Shown here: positions 8,293 through 19,959 of the stretch, piece by piece
Layout of the letters: each line of letters opens with the position of its first letter
Position numbering within the stretch: position 1 is the first letter of the stretch
Assembly (NCBI GenBank): GCA_000824805.1
Contig: CCNA01000005.1
Coordinates: 1-64,000 of the forward strand
DNA length: 64,000 nucleotides
DNA from: Mesorhizobium sp. SOD10
GTDB taxonomy: Bacteria > Pseudomonadota > Alphaproteobacteria > Rhizobiales > Rhizobiaceae
Direction: 5' to 3'
Notes under the pieces: model-generated
The model's input: the letters and a program-made list of their open reading frames with translations, nothing else
Databases searched by the model: none
What the model was told of the DNA's origin: nothing
Made by a program: the position numbers and the translations under genes

Positions 8293-8874
8293 TCAGGGAA
8301 TGAGAACGGGAACCTTTGCGCCGGGTGAGCGGCCATTCCTAATGAGCGCATACAGAATTTCATCGCGCCAAGAATCGCCAACACGCAAATGGTCGCGCAG
8401 CAGGCCTTCGGGCTCAAATCCGAGTTTTTCGGCCAGCTTGCGCGACGGGGTGTTGTCGGGATCGATGAAAGCCTGCAAACGGTGCAGGCCGAGATCCTCG
8501 AAACAGAAGTCAAGCATCGCTGATACAGCCTCGGTGGCCATGCCCCGGCTCTGATACGCTGGATTGATGAAATAGCCGATGGCCGCACGTTTGTTGCGGA
8601 TGTGGCCATCGTGATAGCTGACGAGGCCGAGGCAGCGGTCAGTCTCAAAGTCGGCCACCGCCCAGTGCCGATAGTAGGAGGGGGTGCAGTCGATGTATCG
8701 GAGCACGACGCGCTCGGTATCGATCCGCTTGGTGTGGACTGGTGTATTCCAGAAGCGCATCGCCTCCGGGTCGGCAAAGCATTCGTGCATCGCATCCGCG
8801 TCCTCGGCCCTGAACTGACGAAGGCGCAGGCGCGTCGTCAGGAGAATCGGGTGCGGCTCGGGTCGTTTTGCCAT
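8293..8874 (-). CDS. GNAT-family N-acetyltransferase, RimJ/RimL type
   Basis: A 193-residue protein with the RimJ/RimL-like pattern: opening LLTTRLRLRQFRAEDADAMHE, the acetyl-CoA-binding segment NPAYQSRGMATEAVSAML and the closing FIDPDNTPSRKLAEKLGFEPEG. Members acetylate ribosomal protein N-termini, other proteins or small molecules, so the substrate cannot be named from sequence. The start follows directly from the DUF1223 gene region on the same strand (53 bases downstream of its stop), so the two could share a transcript. No membrane segment. Confidence 0.85.
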   Translation of the reverse strand: MAKRPEPHPILLTTRLRLRQFRAEDADAMHECFADPEAMRFWNTPVHTKRIDTERVVLRYIDCTPSYYRHWAVADFETDRCLGLVSYHDGHIRNKRAAIGYFINPAYQSRGMATEAVSAMLDFCFEDLGLHRLQAFIDPDNTPSRKLAEKLGFEPEGLLRDHLRVGDSWRDEILYALIRNGRSPGAKVPVLIP

Positions 8875-8926
8875 GGATGCTTCAATTGCTGGGCCCGGCC
8901 AGCTTGTATCAGCGATCGGGGAGTCG

Positions 8927-9730
8927 TCAGAGACGATCGGGCTTGTGGATGAAGGCGGCGCCGAGGATCGGGCCGGGCATGCCGTCCTTGCCGACCGACT
9001 GCAGCAGCACCGCGCAGCCGCCCTTCTTGGCGATCTCGCTCATCGGCACTTCGTAACGCTGCGCCTTGCCGTGCCACATGCCGGCGGTCTGGATGTCGGA
9101 CACGGCGTTCCAGTAGGTCAGGCTGCGGCCGCTGTTCTCGCCCTGGCCGATCTTCACCATCTGCGGCGGGTCGAAATAGACGATCACCACATGGGCATCG
9201 GTCGGGCCGCCGCCGGCGTCGCCCGTGTCGATCATGACGCGGTCGCTGGTGCGGCTCACCTTGATGCCGACCCGCATGCCCTGGCCGTTCCTGTCCATGC
9301 GGGCCAAGGCGCCGTCGACATCCTTGCGGCTGGCGCCGTTGACATGGCTGCGGCCGTTGATGATGGCTTGCGGCGTGTAGACGGAGCGGCTGCCGAAGGC
9401 GCGCATATAGTCATATTGCCGCTCGGTGTTTTCCTTGGTGCTCAGCGTGTCCTGCCAGCCGAGATAATCCCAGTAATTGACGTGATAGGCGAGCGCGATG
9501 ATGTCGTCCTTGCCGGCGAGCTCGGCGAAGAACTCGTCGGCCGGCGGGCAGGAACTGCAGCCTTGGCTGGTGAACAACTCGACCACGCCCAAGGGCCTGT
9601 CGATTTGGGGCTTGTCGGTTTGAGGCTTGCCGGCCGCGGCCTTCTCGGGTTCGGCTGCCAGGGCCGCGCCGCCCAACGCCGTAAGGGCCAGCGCTACTGC
9701 CGCAAGCCGCAATCGTCCTCGAAATGCCAT
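8927..9730 (-). CDS. DUF1223 domain-containing secreted thioredoxin-fold protein
   Basis: A 267-residue protein with a signal peptide ending near AALA, a Lys/Pro/Gln-rich linker (GKPQTDKPQIDRP) and the DUF1223 core starting VVELFTSQGCSSCPPADEFF. The CSSC pair is placed like a thioredoxin CxxC. HVNYWDYLGWQDTLS and YTPQAIINGR are further family marks. The family is predicted to be an exported redox or metal-related protein; no function is proven. It is divergent from the ceramidase-like gene and upstream of the RimJ/L-like gene on the same strand. Confidence 0.88.
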   Translation of the reverse strand: MAFRGRLRLAAVALALTALGGAALAAEPEKAAAGKPQTDKPQIDRPLGVVELFTSQGCSSCPPADEFFAELAGKDDIIALAYHVNYWDYLGWQDTLSTKENTERQYDYMRAFGSRSVYTPQAIINGRSHVNGASRKDVDGALARMDRNGQGMRVGIKVSRTSDRVMIDTGDAGGGPTDAHVVIVYFDPPQMVKIGQGENSGRSLTYWNAVSDIQTAGMWHGKAQRYEVPMSEIAKKGGCAVLLQSVGKDGMPGPILGAAFIHKPDRL

Positions 9731-9914
9731 AGCTTTTCCAATTCCCGCCGGTGACGCCGGCCTTGTTCTGATTGCTAAAATATGTGGCAGAAGCGCCAGT
9801 CAACGGGAAGTCACGTTGCGGTGAAATTTTGCTGTTGCAGCCGCAGGTAAGGGCGCAATAGGAGAGGCGGTTGCATTTCAAGGCGCGGTTCGATTCGGGG
9901 GCAGCATCCTCACC

Positions 9915-10662
<748 letters not shown>

Positions 10663-10668
10663 TGGCCG

Positions 10669-13359
<2,691 letters not shown>

Positions 13360-13643
13360 GGCGATCCGTCCTTGTCTGTTCAGCCTGAAAGGGAACGGAC
13401 GCCGTTGGCATGCAATCACGCGCAAAGGTGCGGGTACGGCCATTTCCGCTGTCCGCTCCCAAGCAACCCGAGCCGTTCAAGGCGGCGCGTTCGCTGGTTC
13501 GGCGCTAATTCTGATCCCGCGCCGACCGCTGGCACGGATGAACCGCATATAGAGAATTTCCTGGAATAGTTCTAGACAGTCCAAAGACGAATTTGCGTGA
13601 GCCGGAAACGGCCGCGAAACGGTGCTTTCGGGACGGGCAAAGA

Positions 13644-14246
13644 ATGCGGCTGATCGCCGAAAATCTGGGCGGCGAGCGCGGCGGCGAGACGGTTTTTTCC
13701 AACATCGGCTTCGCGCTGGACAAGGGCGAGGCGCTCATCGTCACCGGGCCGAACGGCGCGGGCAAATCGACGCTGCTGAGGATCGTCGCCGGCCTGCTGC
13801 CCGCCGCCCAGGGCAAGGTGCGATTCGAGCATGGTGGCGAGGCCTTCCCGACCGTCGCCTCCGCCTCGCATTATCTCGGCCATCTCAACGCGATGAAGAC
13901 GGCGCTCAGCGTCGAGGAGAATCTCGGCTTCTGGCGCGCGTTTCAGGGCGAGCCCGGACTGGGCGTGGAGGAGGCGCTGGAGACGGTGGCGCTCGGCGGT
14001 CTCGGGCATCTGCCCTTCGGCTATCTGTCGACCGGGCAGAGGCGGCGGGCCTCGATCGCGAAGCTTCTGGTCAGCCGGCGGCCGGTCTGGCTGCTCGACG
14101 AGCCGACGGCGGGGCTGGACAAGGCCTCGGAGGAAAGGTTCGCGGGCTTGATGAAGGCGCATCTGCGCGGTGGAGGGATCGTGGTGGCGGCGACGCATCT
14201 GCCGTTGGGCCTGGAGGGGGCGAAGGTGTTGGGGATGGGCAACTGA
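13644..14246 (+). CDS. ccmA: Heme exporter ATP-binding protein CcmA
   Basis: A 200-residue ABC ATPase: Walker A GPNGAGKSTLLRI, signature LSTGQRRRASIAKLL and Walker B VWLLDEPTAGLD. The STGQ-type signature and the short length are characteristic of CcmA. With CcmB it forms the transporter that releases holo-CcmE during cytochrome c maturation at the inner membrane. I chose the ATG at 13644 (MRLIAENL), because the longer frame adds 17 residues before the family start. It heads ccmA-ccmB-ccmD-ccmG. A repeat element separates it from ccmB. Confidence 0.92.
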   Translation: MRLIAENLGGERGGETVFSNIGFALDKGEALIVTGPNGAGKSTLLRIVAGLLPAAQGKVRFEHGGEAFPTVASASHYLGHLNAMKTALSVEENLGFWRAFQGEPGLGVEEALETVALGGLGHLPFGYLSTGQRRRASIAKLLVSRRPVWLLDEPTAGLDKASEERFAGLMKAHLRGGGIVVAATHLPLGLEGAKVLGMGN

Positions 14247-14263
14247 TGTTGGCGGGCGGCACT

Positions 14264-14415
14264 CCCCTCTGCCCTGCCGGGCATCTCCCCCACTTGGGGG
14301 GAGATTGGCAGCTTCGGCGCCCCGCTCATCTTGCCAACGTTGGTGATTGGCGAAATCGCCTGCGACGGCTGATCTCCCCCCTTGTGGGGGAGATGTCCGG
14401 CAGGACAGAGGGGGG
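14264..14415. repeat. MITE-like palindromic repeat, family A, copy 1
   Basis: The ends are long imperfect inverted repeats: CCCCTCTGCCCTGCCGG at the left and CCGGCAGGACAGAGGGGGG at the right, each followed inward by an ATCTCCCCC...GGGGGAGAT hairpin. It is about 150 bases long and lies between ccmA and ccmB. Further copies are at 27912, 48291, 59185 and 60032. No open reading frame is carried. Confidence 0.88.
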
Positions 14416-14454
14416 CGCGAAGGAACGCGGACCTAACCAGGGGGCCACCTTGTA

Positions 14455-15120
14455 ATGTGGTCGCTCTTCCTCCGCGACATCCGCCTTTCCATCCGTGCCG
14501 GCGGCGGGGCGCTGATCGGCGTCATCTTCTTCCTCGCCGTCATCGCCACCATCCCTTTCGGCGTCGGACCCGACCTCAACCTGCTCGCCCGCATCGGCCC
14601 GGCGATTCTATGGATCGCCGCCCTGCTCGCCTGCCTGCTCGGGCTCGATCGCCTCTTCCAGGCCGACCGTGAGGACGGTTCGCTCGATCTGCTGGCGCTG
14701 AACGGCGACCGCCACATGCTGGCGCTGACGGTGCTGACGAAATGCCTGGCGCACTGGACGGGCAGCGTGCTGCCGCTGGTAGTCGCGGCACCTCTGCTCG
14801 GCCTGTTCATGAACATGGAGCCGCTCGGCATCGGAGCCACGGCGCTCACGCTTCTCGTCGGCACGCCGGCCATCACTTTCATCGGCGCGGCCGGCGCCGC
14901 GGTGGCGGTGGCGCTGCCGCGCGGCGGGCTGCTGATCTCGGTGCTGGTGCTGCCTTTGACCATTCCGGTGCTGATCTTCGGCGTTTCGGCAAGCTATGGC
15001 GCCGTCGCCGATCCGGCGCCGTTCCTGCAGCCCTTCCTCATTCTTGCCGCGCTGACGCTGTTCCTTGCGGTGCTGGGTCCCTTGGCGGCAGCGCTGGCGC
15101 TGCGGCATGGGACGGATTGA
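14455..15120 (+). CDS. ccmB: Heme exporter permease CcmB
   Basis: A 221-residue membrane protein with six hydrophobic segments and CcmB marks: LFLRDIRLSIRAGGGALIGV at the start and RLFQADREDGSLDLLAL in the middle, plus the hydrophobic LPRGGLLISVLVLPLTIPVLIFG. It is the membrane partner of CcmA in cytochrome c maturation. It normally precedes ccmC, but here only 117 bases separate its stop codon from ccmD. The start ATG at 14455 follows the family A repeat by 40 bases. Confidence 0.93.
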   Translation: MWSLFLRDIRLSIRAGGGALIGVIFFLAVIATIPFGVGPDLNLLARIGPAILWIAALLACLLGLDRLFQADREDGSLDLLALNGDRHMLALTVLTKCLAHWTGSVLPLVVAAPLLGLFMNMEPLGIGATALTLLVGTPAITFIGAAGAAVAVALPRGGLLISVLVLPLTIPVLIFGVSASYGAVADPAPFLQPFLILAALTLFLAVLGPLAAALALRHGTD

Positions 15121-15237
15121 GGTGGCGAGAACGTTGCCTCACTGCGGCACCGCGGCAAATTGCGGACCGGCCGGTGGGAGGTTATGGAAAGCTATGATCG
15201 GAACGGTTGACAGGGCCAAAGACAGGGAGCGACCGCT
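15121..15237. other. Gap where ccmC would be expected
   Basis: The stretch between ccmB and ccmD is only 117 bases. It is open in no frame with the CcmC signature (WxWD, heme-handling histidines), so ccmC is not encoded here. The final bases (GGGAGCGACCGCTATG) look like the native upstream region of ccmD. Confidence 0.6.
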
Positions 15238-15405
15238 ATGAGCGCGCACGCCCTGTTCGTCACCGCCGCCTATGCCATCACGGCTGTCGTGCTCGCCGGG
15301 CTGATCGGCTGGATCCTGCTCGACCAGCGGGCGCGCAAGCGCGAGCTTGCCGCGCTCGAGGCCGCCGGTGTGCGGCGGCGCTCCGACAAGGCCGTCAAGC
15401 CATGA
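15238..15405 (+). CDS. ccmD: Heme exporter protein CcmD
   Basis: A 55-residue single-pass membrane protein starting MSAHALFVTAAYAITAVVLA, with one hydrophobic helix (residues 5-27) and a basic cytoplasmic tail LDQRARKRELAALEAAGVRRR. This is the CcmD pattern; the protein helps CcmABC release holo-CcmE. It is easily missed because of its size. Its TGA stop (15403-15405) overlaps the ATG of ccmG at 15402, so the two are translationally coupled. Confidence 0.85.
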   Translation: MSAHALFVTAAYAITAVVLAGLIGWILLDQRARKRELAALEAAGVRRRSDKAVKP

Positions 15406-15977
15406 GCCTTGAAACCGAAGCGCCGGCGCCGCGCCGCCGCCTTTTCGTGCTTCTGCCGCTGCTGGTGTTCCTGGGGCTGGCGGGGCTTTTCCTGTCGCAG
15501 CTGCTCTCGGGCCGCGACGCCTCGGAAATCCCCTCGGCGCTGATCGGCCTGCCGGCGCCGCAGACCAGCCTGCCGCCGCTCGAGGGAGCCAATCTGCCGG
15601 GGCTCGAGTCAAAAGACTTTGCCGGCAAGGTGACGCTGGTCAATGTGTTCGCGTCCTGGTGCGCGCCGTGCCGCGAAGAGCATCCGGTGCTGCTCGGCCT
15701 GTCGCAGGACAAGCGCTTCACGCTTGCCGCGCTGAACTACAAGGATCAGCCGGAAAACGCCCGCCGCTTCCTGGGCGATCTCGGCAATCCGTATCAGGCG
15801 ATCGGAGTCGATCCGGCCGGACGCGCGGCGATCGACTGGGGCGTCTATGGCGTGCCCGAGACCTTCGTCATCGGCAAGGACGGCAAGATCGCCTACAAGC
15901 ATGTCGGGCCGCTGACGCCCGACTCGGTGAGGGCGTTGCTGCTGCCGCAGATTGAGAAAGCGCTGTCGGCGCATTGA
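15402..15977 (+). CDS. ccmG: Thiol:disulfide interchange protein CcmG (DsbE)
   Basis: A 191-residue membrane-anchored thioredoxin: N-terminal helix (residues 13-35), then a periplasmic domain with FASWCAPCREEHP (Cys87, Cys90) and the cis-Pro loop YGVPETFVIGKDG. CcmG reduces apocytochrome c or CcmH so that heme can be attached. The long upstream frame is discarded, since the ATG at 15402 overlapping the ccmD stop gives the family length. The TGA stop sits at the edge of repeat family B. Confidence 0.94.
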   Translation: MSLETEAPAPRRRLFVLLPLLVFLGLAGLFLSQLLSGRDASEIPSALIGLPAPQTSLPPLEGANLPGLESKDFAGKVTLVNVFASWCAPCREEHPVLLGLSQDKRFTLAALNYKDQPENARRFLGDLGNPYQAIGVDPAGRAAIDWGVYGVPETFVIGKDGKIAYKHVGPLTPDSVRALLLPQIEKALSAH

Positions 15978-16100
15978 TATTCAGGTGAAGCCGGCCTGCA
16001 AGTGCCGGCTTCCTGCGCTTCCGGTGCTCACGTACTTTAAGTACGCTCCGCTCCGGTTCTCGGAAGCCACCACTTTCGACTCGGTCTGACTTGAATCTCA
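15976..16100. repeat. Palindromic repeat, family B, copy 1
   Basis: It runs from GATATTCAGGTGAAGCC to GGTCTGACTTGAATCTC, the two ends being imperfect inverted repeats. The interior carries CTTCCGGTGCTCACG and GCTCCGGTTCTCGG, also seen in copies at 17540, 26586, 49344 and 60739. It fills the gap between ccmG and the DUF1127 gene. Confidence 0.82.
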
Positions 16101-16134
16101 ATGCGCCGCGGGGCCGTGCTGGGTCGAAAAAGAC

Positions 16135-16299
16135 TCAGCCGTAGATCTGCTTGTGAACCTGGTAGAGCATCTCGGAACGGTCGGCGCGCAGATCGGCGAG
16201 ATCGCGGCTGGACAGGTTCTCGATTTCGGCGACGAGGCGGTTGTAGTGACGGCGCTTGGCGATGCTGGCGCGGGCGCGGGAGACAAGATTGTCGAACAT
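16135..16299 (-). CDS. DUF1127 domain-containing small protein
   Basis: A 54-residue basic protein, MFDNLVSRARASIAKRRHYN followed by RLVAEIENLSSRDLADL, matching DUF1127 (YjiS-like). Such proteins are abundant in alphaproteobacteria, and some have been linked to RNA binding and phosphate or stress responses. The ATG at 16299 is used because upstream residues are not family-like. The start lies 75 bases from the palindrome at 16376, which may regulate it. Function is not established. Confidence 0.82.
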   Translation of the reverse strand: MFDNLVSRARASIAKRRHYNRLVAEIENLSSRDLADLRADRSEMLYQVHKQIYG

Positions 16300-16375
16300 G
16301 ACAGGGTTCCTTTTAGTTTTTCCTCCCTGACGATTGCGAGCATGACATAGGTGTGGTGCATTGCAAAAGAAAGAT

Positions 16376-16396
16376 GTTGCAATGCACCATTGCAAC
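16376..16396. promoter_or_regulatory. Perfect palindrome between divergent genes, probable operator
   Basis: Two 9-base half-sites GTTGCAATG and CATTGCAAC are separated by CAC. A further half-site TGCATTGCAA lies at 16357-16366. The site is between the leftward DUF1127 gene (start 16299) and the rightward SMP-30 gene (start 16573). The binding protein is not identifiable from sequence. Confidence 0.55.
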
Positions 16397-16572
16397 CAGC
16401 GCATAGCCGGTTAATTGGAGCCTAACGGACCATGCGCCCAGCGCGGCCCGCGAGACTGGCCTCTTCACGCAGTTCTCATTCCTTTTGTCATACAAAATAC
16501 CAGCCTGCCGTCTTGCCAGATTGGCTTCGGGCTGGCTTGATCCGCCCGTCACCTGATGCCGGGAGGAAATTG

Positions 16573-17493
16573 ATGGCGGCCGCTGACTATTACGAAATTC
16601 TCGATCCGCGCTTCGCGCGCCTGTTCAACGGCAGCGCGCAGGTGGAAAAACTGTTCACCGGATGCCGCTGGGCGGAAGGACCGGCCTGGTTCGCGGCCGG
16701 CCGCTATGTCGTCTGGTCCGACATCCCGAACAACCGCATGCTGCGCTATGACGAGACCGACGGCAGCGTCAGCGTGTTCCGGCAGCCGTCCGGCAATTCC
16801 AACGGCAACACCGTCGACCGGCAGGGCCGGCTGGTGACCTGCGAGCATTCCGGCCGCCGCGTCAGCCGCACCGAACATGACGGCTCGATCACCACCATCG
16901 CCGAGAAATGGAAAGGCAAGCGGCTGAACTCGCCCAACGACGTGGTGGTGCGCTCCGACGGCTCGATCTGGTTCACCGATCCGAGCTACGGCATCGACAC
17001 CGACTATGAAGGCGACAAGGCCGAAAGCGAGATCGGCGCCTGCAACGTCTATCGCGTCGATCCGGAGACGGGCGATGTCGAGGCCGTCATCACCGATATG
17101 GTGCGACCGAACGGGCTCGCCTTCTCGCTCGACGAAAGCCTCCTCTATGTCGTCGACACCGGCCGCACGCATGGCGAGAAGAACCCCGCGCATATGCGCG
17201 TCTTCAACGTCGACAAGCATGGCAAGAAGGTTTCGGGCGGCAAGGTGTTCGCCGACTGCACCGCCGGCCTGTTCGACGGGTTCCGGCTCGATTCCGACGG
17301 GCGCATCTGGACAAGTGCTGCCGACGGCATCCATTGCTACGACCCTGACGGGACGCTGATCGGCAAGGTCAAGGTGCCGGAGGTGACTGCCAACTGCGTG
17401 TTCGGCGGCAACAAGCTCAACTGTCTCTACATCGCCGGCACCACCTCGCTCTACATGGTGCGGCTGATGGTGAATGGGGCCAAAACCTATTGA
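16573..17493 (+). CDS. SMP-30/gluconolactonase family hydrolase
   Basis: A 306-residue six-bladed beta-propeller of the SGL family. Likely metal ligands are visible: Glu35 in WAEGPAW, Asn in RLNSPNDVVV, and Asp in YVVDTGR. WFTDPSYGI and VRPNGLAFS are also typical. Members open sugar lactones, for example gluconolactone or xylonolactone, using Ca or Zn; sugar preference cannot be read from sequence. I chose the ATG at 16573 after a GGGAGGAA ribosome site; the longer frame into the promoter region is rejected. No sugar catabolic genes adjoin it. Confidence 0.88.
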   Translation: MAAADYYEILDPRFARLFNGSAQVEKLFTGCRWAEGPAWFAAGRYVVWSDIPNNRMLRYDETDGSVSVFRQPSGNSNGNTVDRQGRLVTCEHSGRRVSRTEHDGSITTIAEKWKGKRLNSPNDVVVRSDGSIWFTDPSYGIDTDYEGDKAESEIGACNVYRVDPETGDVEAVITDMVRPNGLAFSLDESLLYVVDTGRTHGEKNPAHMRVFNVDKHGKKVSGGKVFADCTAGLFDGFRLDSDGRIWTSAADGIHCYDPDGTLIGKVKVPEVTANCVFGGNKLNCLYIAGTTSLYMVRLMVNGAKTY

Positions 17494-17539
17494 GGCAAGA
17501 CTGTTTGGAAATTCTACTCCGGCGGCCATTTACTGGCGG

Positions 17540-17667
17540 TTTCTGCGCTTCCGGCATTCGCCGGCCGAAGCACTCGAGAGCGGTGTGGGAATTAAGGCTA
17601 CGGCCGGCGTAGGCCGGTGCTCACGGACTTGAATGTCCGATCCGCTCCGGTTCTCGAAACCACCACC
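17540..17667. repeat. Palindromic repeat, family B, diverged copy
   Basis: The block TTTCTGCGCTTCCGG at the left and CCGGTGCTCACGGAC plus GCTCCGGTTCTCGAAACC at the right match other family B copies. The middle is rearranged by an insertion of about 60 bases containing GCCGGCGTAGGCCGG. It lies between the SMP-30 and tautomerase genes. Confidence 0.6.
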
Positions 17668-17734
17668 ATATGGCTCGCCGGAGCGAATTTCGAAACAGTC
17701 TCCCGGCAAGTAGCGAATTCAAAGGAGCGACATC

Positions 17735-17941
17735 ATGCCATTCGTCAACATCCGCATCGTCAAGGAAGTGATCGCGGCCGATCCGGCCGGCAAGAAGGCT
17801 GACATCGCCAGGAAGGTGACATCGGCCATCATGGAGGCCACCGGGCTTAGCAACAACGATGTCTGGGTCGTGTTCGAGGAGGTCAACGCTCGCGACTGGT
17901 ATGTCGGCAAGACCGATGTCGAGACGCTGCGGAAGGGGTAG
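17735..17941 (+). CDS. 4-oxalocrotonate tautomerase family protein
   Basis: A 68-residue protein starting MPFVNIRIVKEV. Removal of Met exposes Pro, the catalytic base of the tautomerase superfamily. The spacing to the C-terminal DVWVVFEEV and NARDWYVG segments fits 4-OT-like enzymes, which are active as oligomers in the cytoplasm. The substrate is unknown, as no aromatic degradation genes adjoin it. It is preceded by an AAAGGAG ribosome site. It converges on the FMN reductase remnant. Confidence 0.85.
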   Translation: MPFVNIRIVKEVIAADPAGKKADIARKVTSAIMEATGLSNNDVWVVFEEVNARDWYVGKTDVETLRKG

Positions 17942-17983
17942 GGCTCTTCCTTCTCCACAACAAGGGGAGAAGGGAAGGGCCGC

Positions 17984-18516
17984 TCACCGTCCGCCGATAA
18001 ACTCGACAAAAGCCCGCACCGCCTCACGCATGGCCCGCCGGTTCGCGTCCTTCGCCAGAATCGCTTCCATCTCAGCCGGCTTCTTGCCCAGCAGCGCGAT
18101 CTCCAGCGCCGTCTCCTCATACATCGCGAACGACATGGTCCGCATGATCTCGGCCAGCGCAGCGCGCGCATAGAGCGAACGGGGCGAGGCATGGACCAGC
18201 ATCGCCGGCTTGCCGACGGCGGCGTCGCGCGACACGAGCCAGTCGAGCGCGTTCTTCATGCCGGCCGGCACGCCATGCGCATATTCCGGGCAGGAGACGA
18301 TGACGCCGTCGGCGCGGGTGATCATCTCGATCAGGCGCGCTGCTTCGGGCGGCGTGCGCTCGCCCTCATCGTCGGGGTTGAAGATCGGCAACCGGCCGAG
18401 ACCATCATAAATATCGAGGCGGCAATCGGCGGGCGCGTTGGCGGCCAAGGCCGCCACCAGGGCCGAATTGGTCGAGGCGGCGCGCAGGCTGCCGATATGG
18501 CGATGATGTCGATCAA
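17984..18516 (-). pseudogene. NADPH-dependent FMN reductase, N-terminal frameshift
   Basis: The body encodes a flavodoxin-like NADPH-dependent FMN reductase: GSLRAASTNSALVAALA, then IFNPDDEGE, then SCPEYAHGVPAGMKNALDWLV. The expected N-terminus, IIAI-SGSLR, is present in a different frame: a TTG at 18516 reads MIDIIAIS, and the frame must shift near 18490-18496 to enter GSLRAAS. One missing G (TC-GGC instead of TCG-GGC) explains this. The intact frame has no ATG, GTG or TTG start before a GTG at 18457, which would omit the FMN phosphate loop. It is either a recent pseudogene or a sequencing error. Confidence 0.7.
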
Positions 18517-18553
18517 GAGAGAGCCGGACGAAAGTGTGAGTCGTCCGCGAAGC

Positions 18554-19174
18554 CTACCACATGGTCTGCCGGTAATCGTCGTCCAGCTCGCGATCGATCT
18601 CGCCCGCGCTTTCGCTGAGCGCCAGCTGGTCGCGGATGATCTGGCCGAGCGTCGGCAGGGTCGCGCGGTCGTACCAGGTCTCCGGCTTCCAGAGATCGGA
18701 GCGCATGAAGGCCTTGGCGCAGTGCATATAGGCGGCCTTCACCGTCACCACGATCACGCTTTGCGGTTCCTTGCCGTCGACAGCCAGGCGTTCTCGCAAG
18801 GCGGGGTCGACGGTGATGCGGGCATCGCCGTTGACGCGCAGCGTCTCGTTCATGCCGGGGATCAGGAAGAGCAGCCCGACCGACGGATTGCGGATGATGT
18901 TTTCCAGCGTGTCCAGCCGGTTGTTGCCCGGACGATCGGGAATGGCGATGGTGTTGTTGTCGAGGATCGCGGTGAAGCCTGGCTTGTCGCCCTTGGGCGT
19001 CACATCGGCATTGCCGACGCCGTCGGAGGAGCCGATCAGCACGAAGGGGCTCTTGCCGATGAAGGAGCGGCAATGGCCGTCGAGGCTTTTCAGTTCCTTG
19101 CGGATCGAGCCGTCGGTCGGCCGGGGCGTCTTGTAGATCGTCCTCAGTTCGTCACGCGTGGTGAGGAATTCCAT
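18554..19174 (-). CDS. Pyridoxamine 5'-phosphate oxidase family protein (MSMEG_1061-like)
   Basis: A 206-residue split-barrel flavin protein. HCRSFIGKSPFVLIGSSD, GNADVTPKGDKPGF and NNRLDTLENIIRNPSVGLLF are the family blocks, with the conserved DRPGNNR turn. It resembles the MSMEG_1061-type subgroup, flavin- or F420-binding proteins of unknown substrate, not true PdxH. It lies just upstream of the frameshifted FMN reductase on the same strand (38 bases), so the pair may have been a flavin-related operon. The start ATG at 19174 matches the family length. Confidence 0.85.
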   Translation of the reverse strand: MEFLTTRDELRTIYKTPRPTDGSIRKELKSLDGHCRSFIGKSPFVLIGSSDGVGNADVTPKGDKPGFTAILDNNTIAIPDRPGNNRLDTLENIIRNPSVGLLFLIPGMNETLRVNGDARITVDPALRERLAVDGKEPQSVIVVTVKAAYMHCAKAFMRSDLWKPETWYDRATLPTLGQIIRDQLALSESAGEIDRELDDDYRQTMW

Positions 19175-19193
19175 ATCGCCCCCCTCTTATTCT

Positions 19194-19246
19194 GACGCAA
19201 TTCCGGACTGAAAACCGCGTCACACTTTTCCTGGAATTGCTTTAGT
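19194..19246. repeat. Short palindromic repeat, family C, copy 1
   Basis: It reads GACGCAATTCCGGA at the left and TCCTGGAATTGCTTTAG at the right, the ends forming an inverted repeat around AAAACCGCGTCACACTTT. The same block recurs at 54412-54488. The stop codon of the septation protein gene lies in its right end. Confidence 0.75.
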
Positions 19247-19898
19247 TGCCGGCCTTCTCTTCCTTGGGTTTTTCCTCGAGCGAATGGCGCATGATCAGCG
19301 GCATCTGGCTGAAGGTGAACAGCAACGTGATCGGGATCGTGCCCCAGACCTTGAAATAAAGCCAGGTCGCCTCGGAAAAGTTGCGCCAGACAATCTCATT
19401 GAGCACGGCCAGGAACAGGAAGAACAGGCCCCAGCGGAAGGTCAGCTTGCGCCAGCCCTCGGCATCAAGCTGAAAGGCGGAATCGAAGACGTAGCCGAGC
19501 AGCGAGCGGCCGAACAGAAGCCCGCCGAGCAGCGTGACGCCGAACAGCGAGTTGATGATCGTCGGCTTCATGAAGGCGAAGGTCTTGTCCTGAAGGTAAA
19601 GCGCCAGCGCGCCGAAGACGAAGACGACGATCGCGGAGACCAGCGGCATCAGAGGCAGGCTGCGCGTGAGCAGCCAGGAGGCGCTCAGCGAAAGCGCGGT
19701 TGCCACCATGAAGAAAGCGGTGGCGATCAGGATCGGCTCGCCGAGATGGGCGAGCACCGGAAATTTTTCGGCCAGCCACTCGCCGCGGATGGTGGTGAAG
19801 AAGAACACCAGCCCCGGTCCGAGCTCGAGCAGGAACTTCAAGCCGGGATTCATCGGCTTGCGGCGAGGATCGGACGGGTCGCGTTCGAGGATGTTCAT
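19242..19898 (-). CDS. yciB: Septation protein A, IspZ/YciB family
   Basis: A 218-residue inner-membrane protein with about five or six helices. Family segments are [35 protein letters not shown], and [20 protein letters not shown]. IspZ/YciB affects cell envelope integrity and intracellular septation; the molecular role is unclear. The ATG at 19898 ([10 protein letters not shown]) is chosen over one 30 bases upstream. The C-terminus is Lys/Glu rich. It is 61 bases downstream of the ftsY stop on the same strand and may be co-transcribed with ftsY. Confidence 0.9.
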   Translation of the reverse strand: MNILERDPSDPRRKPMNPGLKFLLELGPGLVFFFTTIRGEWLAEKFPVLAHLGEPILIATAFFMVATALSLSASWLLTRSLPLMPLVSAIVVFVFGALALYLQDKTFAFMKPTIINSLFGVTLLGGLLFGRSLLGYVFDSAFQLDAEGWRKLTFRWGLFFLFLAVLNEIVWRNFSEATWLYFKVWGTIPITLLFTFSQMPLIMRHSLEEKPKEEKAGN

Positions 19899-19959
19899 AA
19901 AAGTCCTTCTTGCGCATGATCTGGCCAAAAAGCAGGCGACCTCAGGATCACGTCTTTGT

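Noticed and set aside
14264..14415. Family A elements as insertion sequences
   Set aside because: They carry no transposase frame and are about 155 bases, so only MITE-like status is supported.
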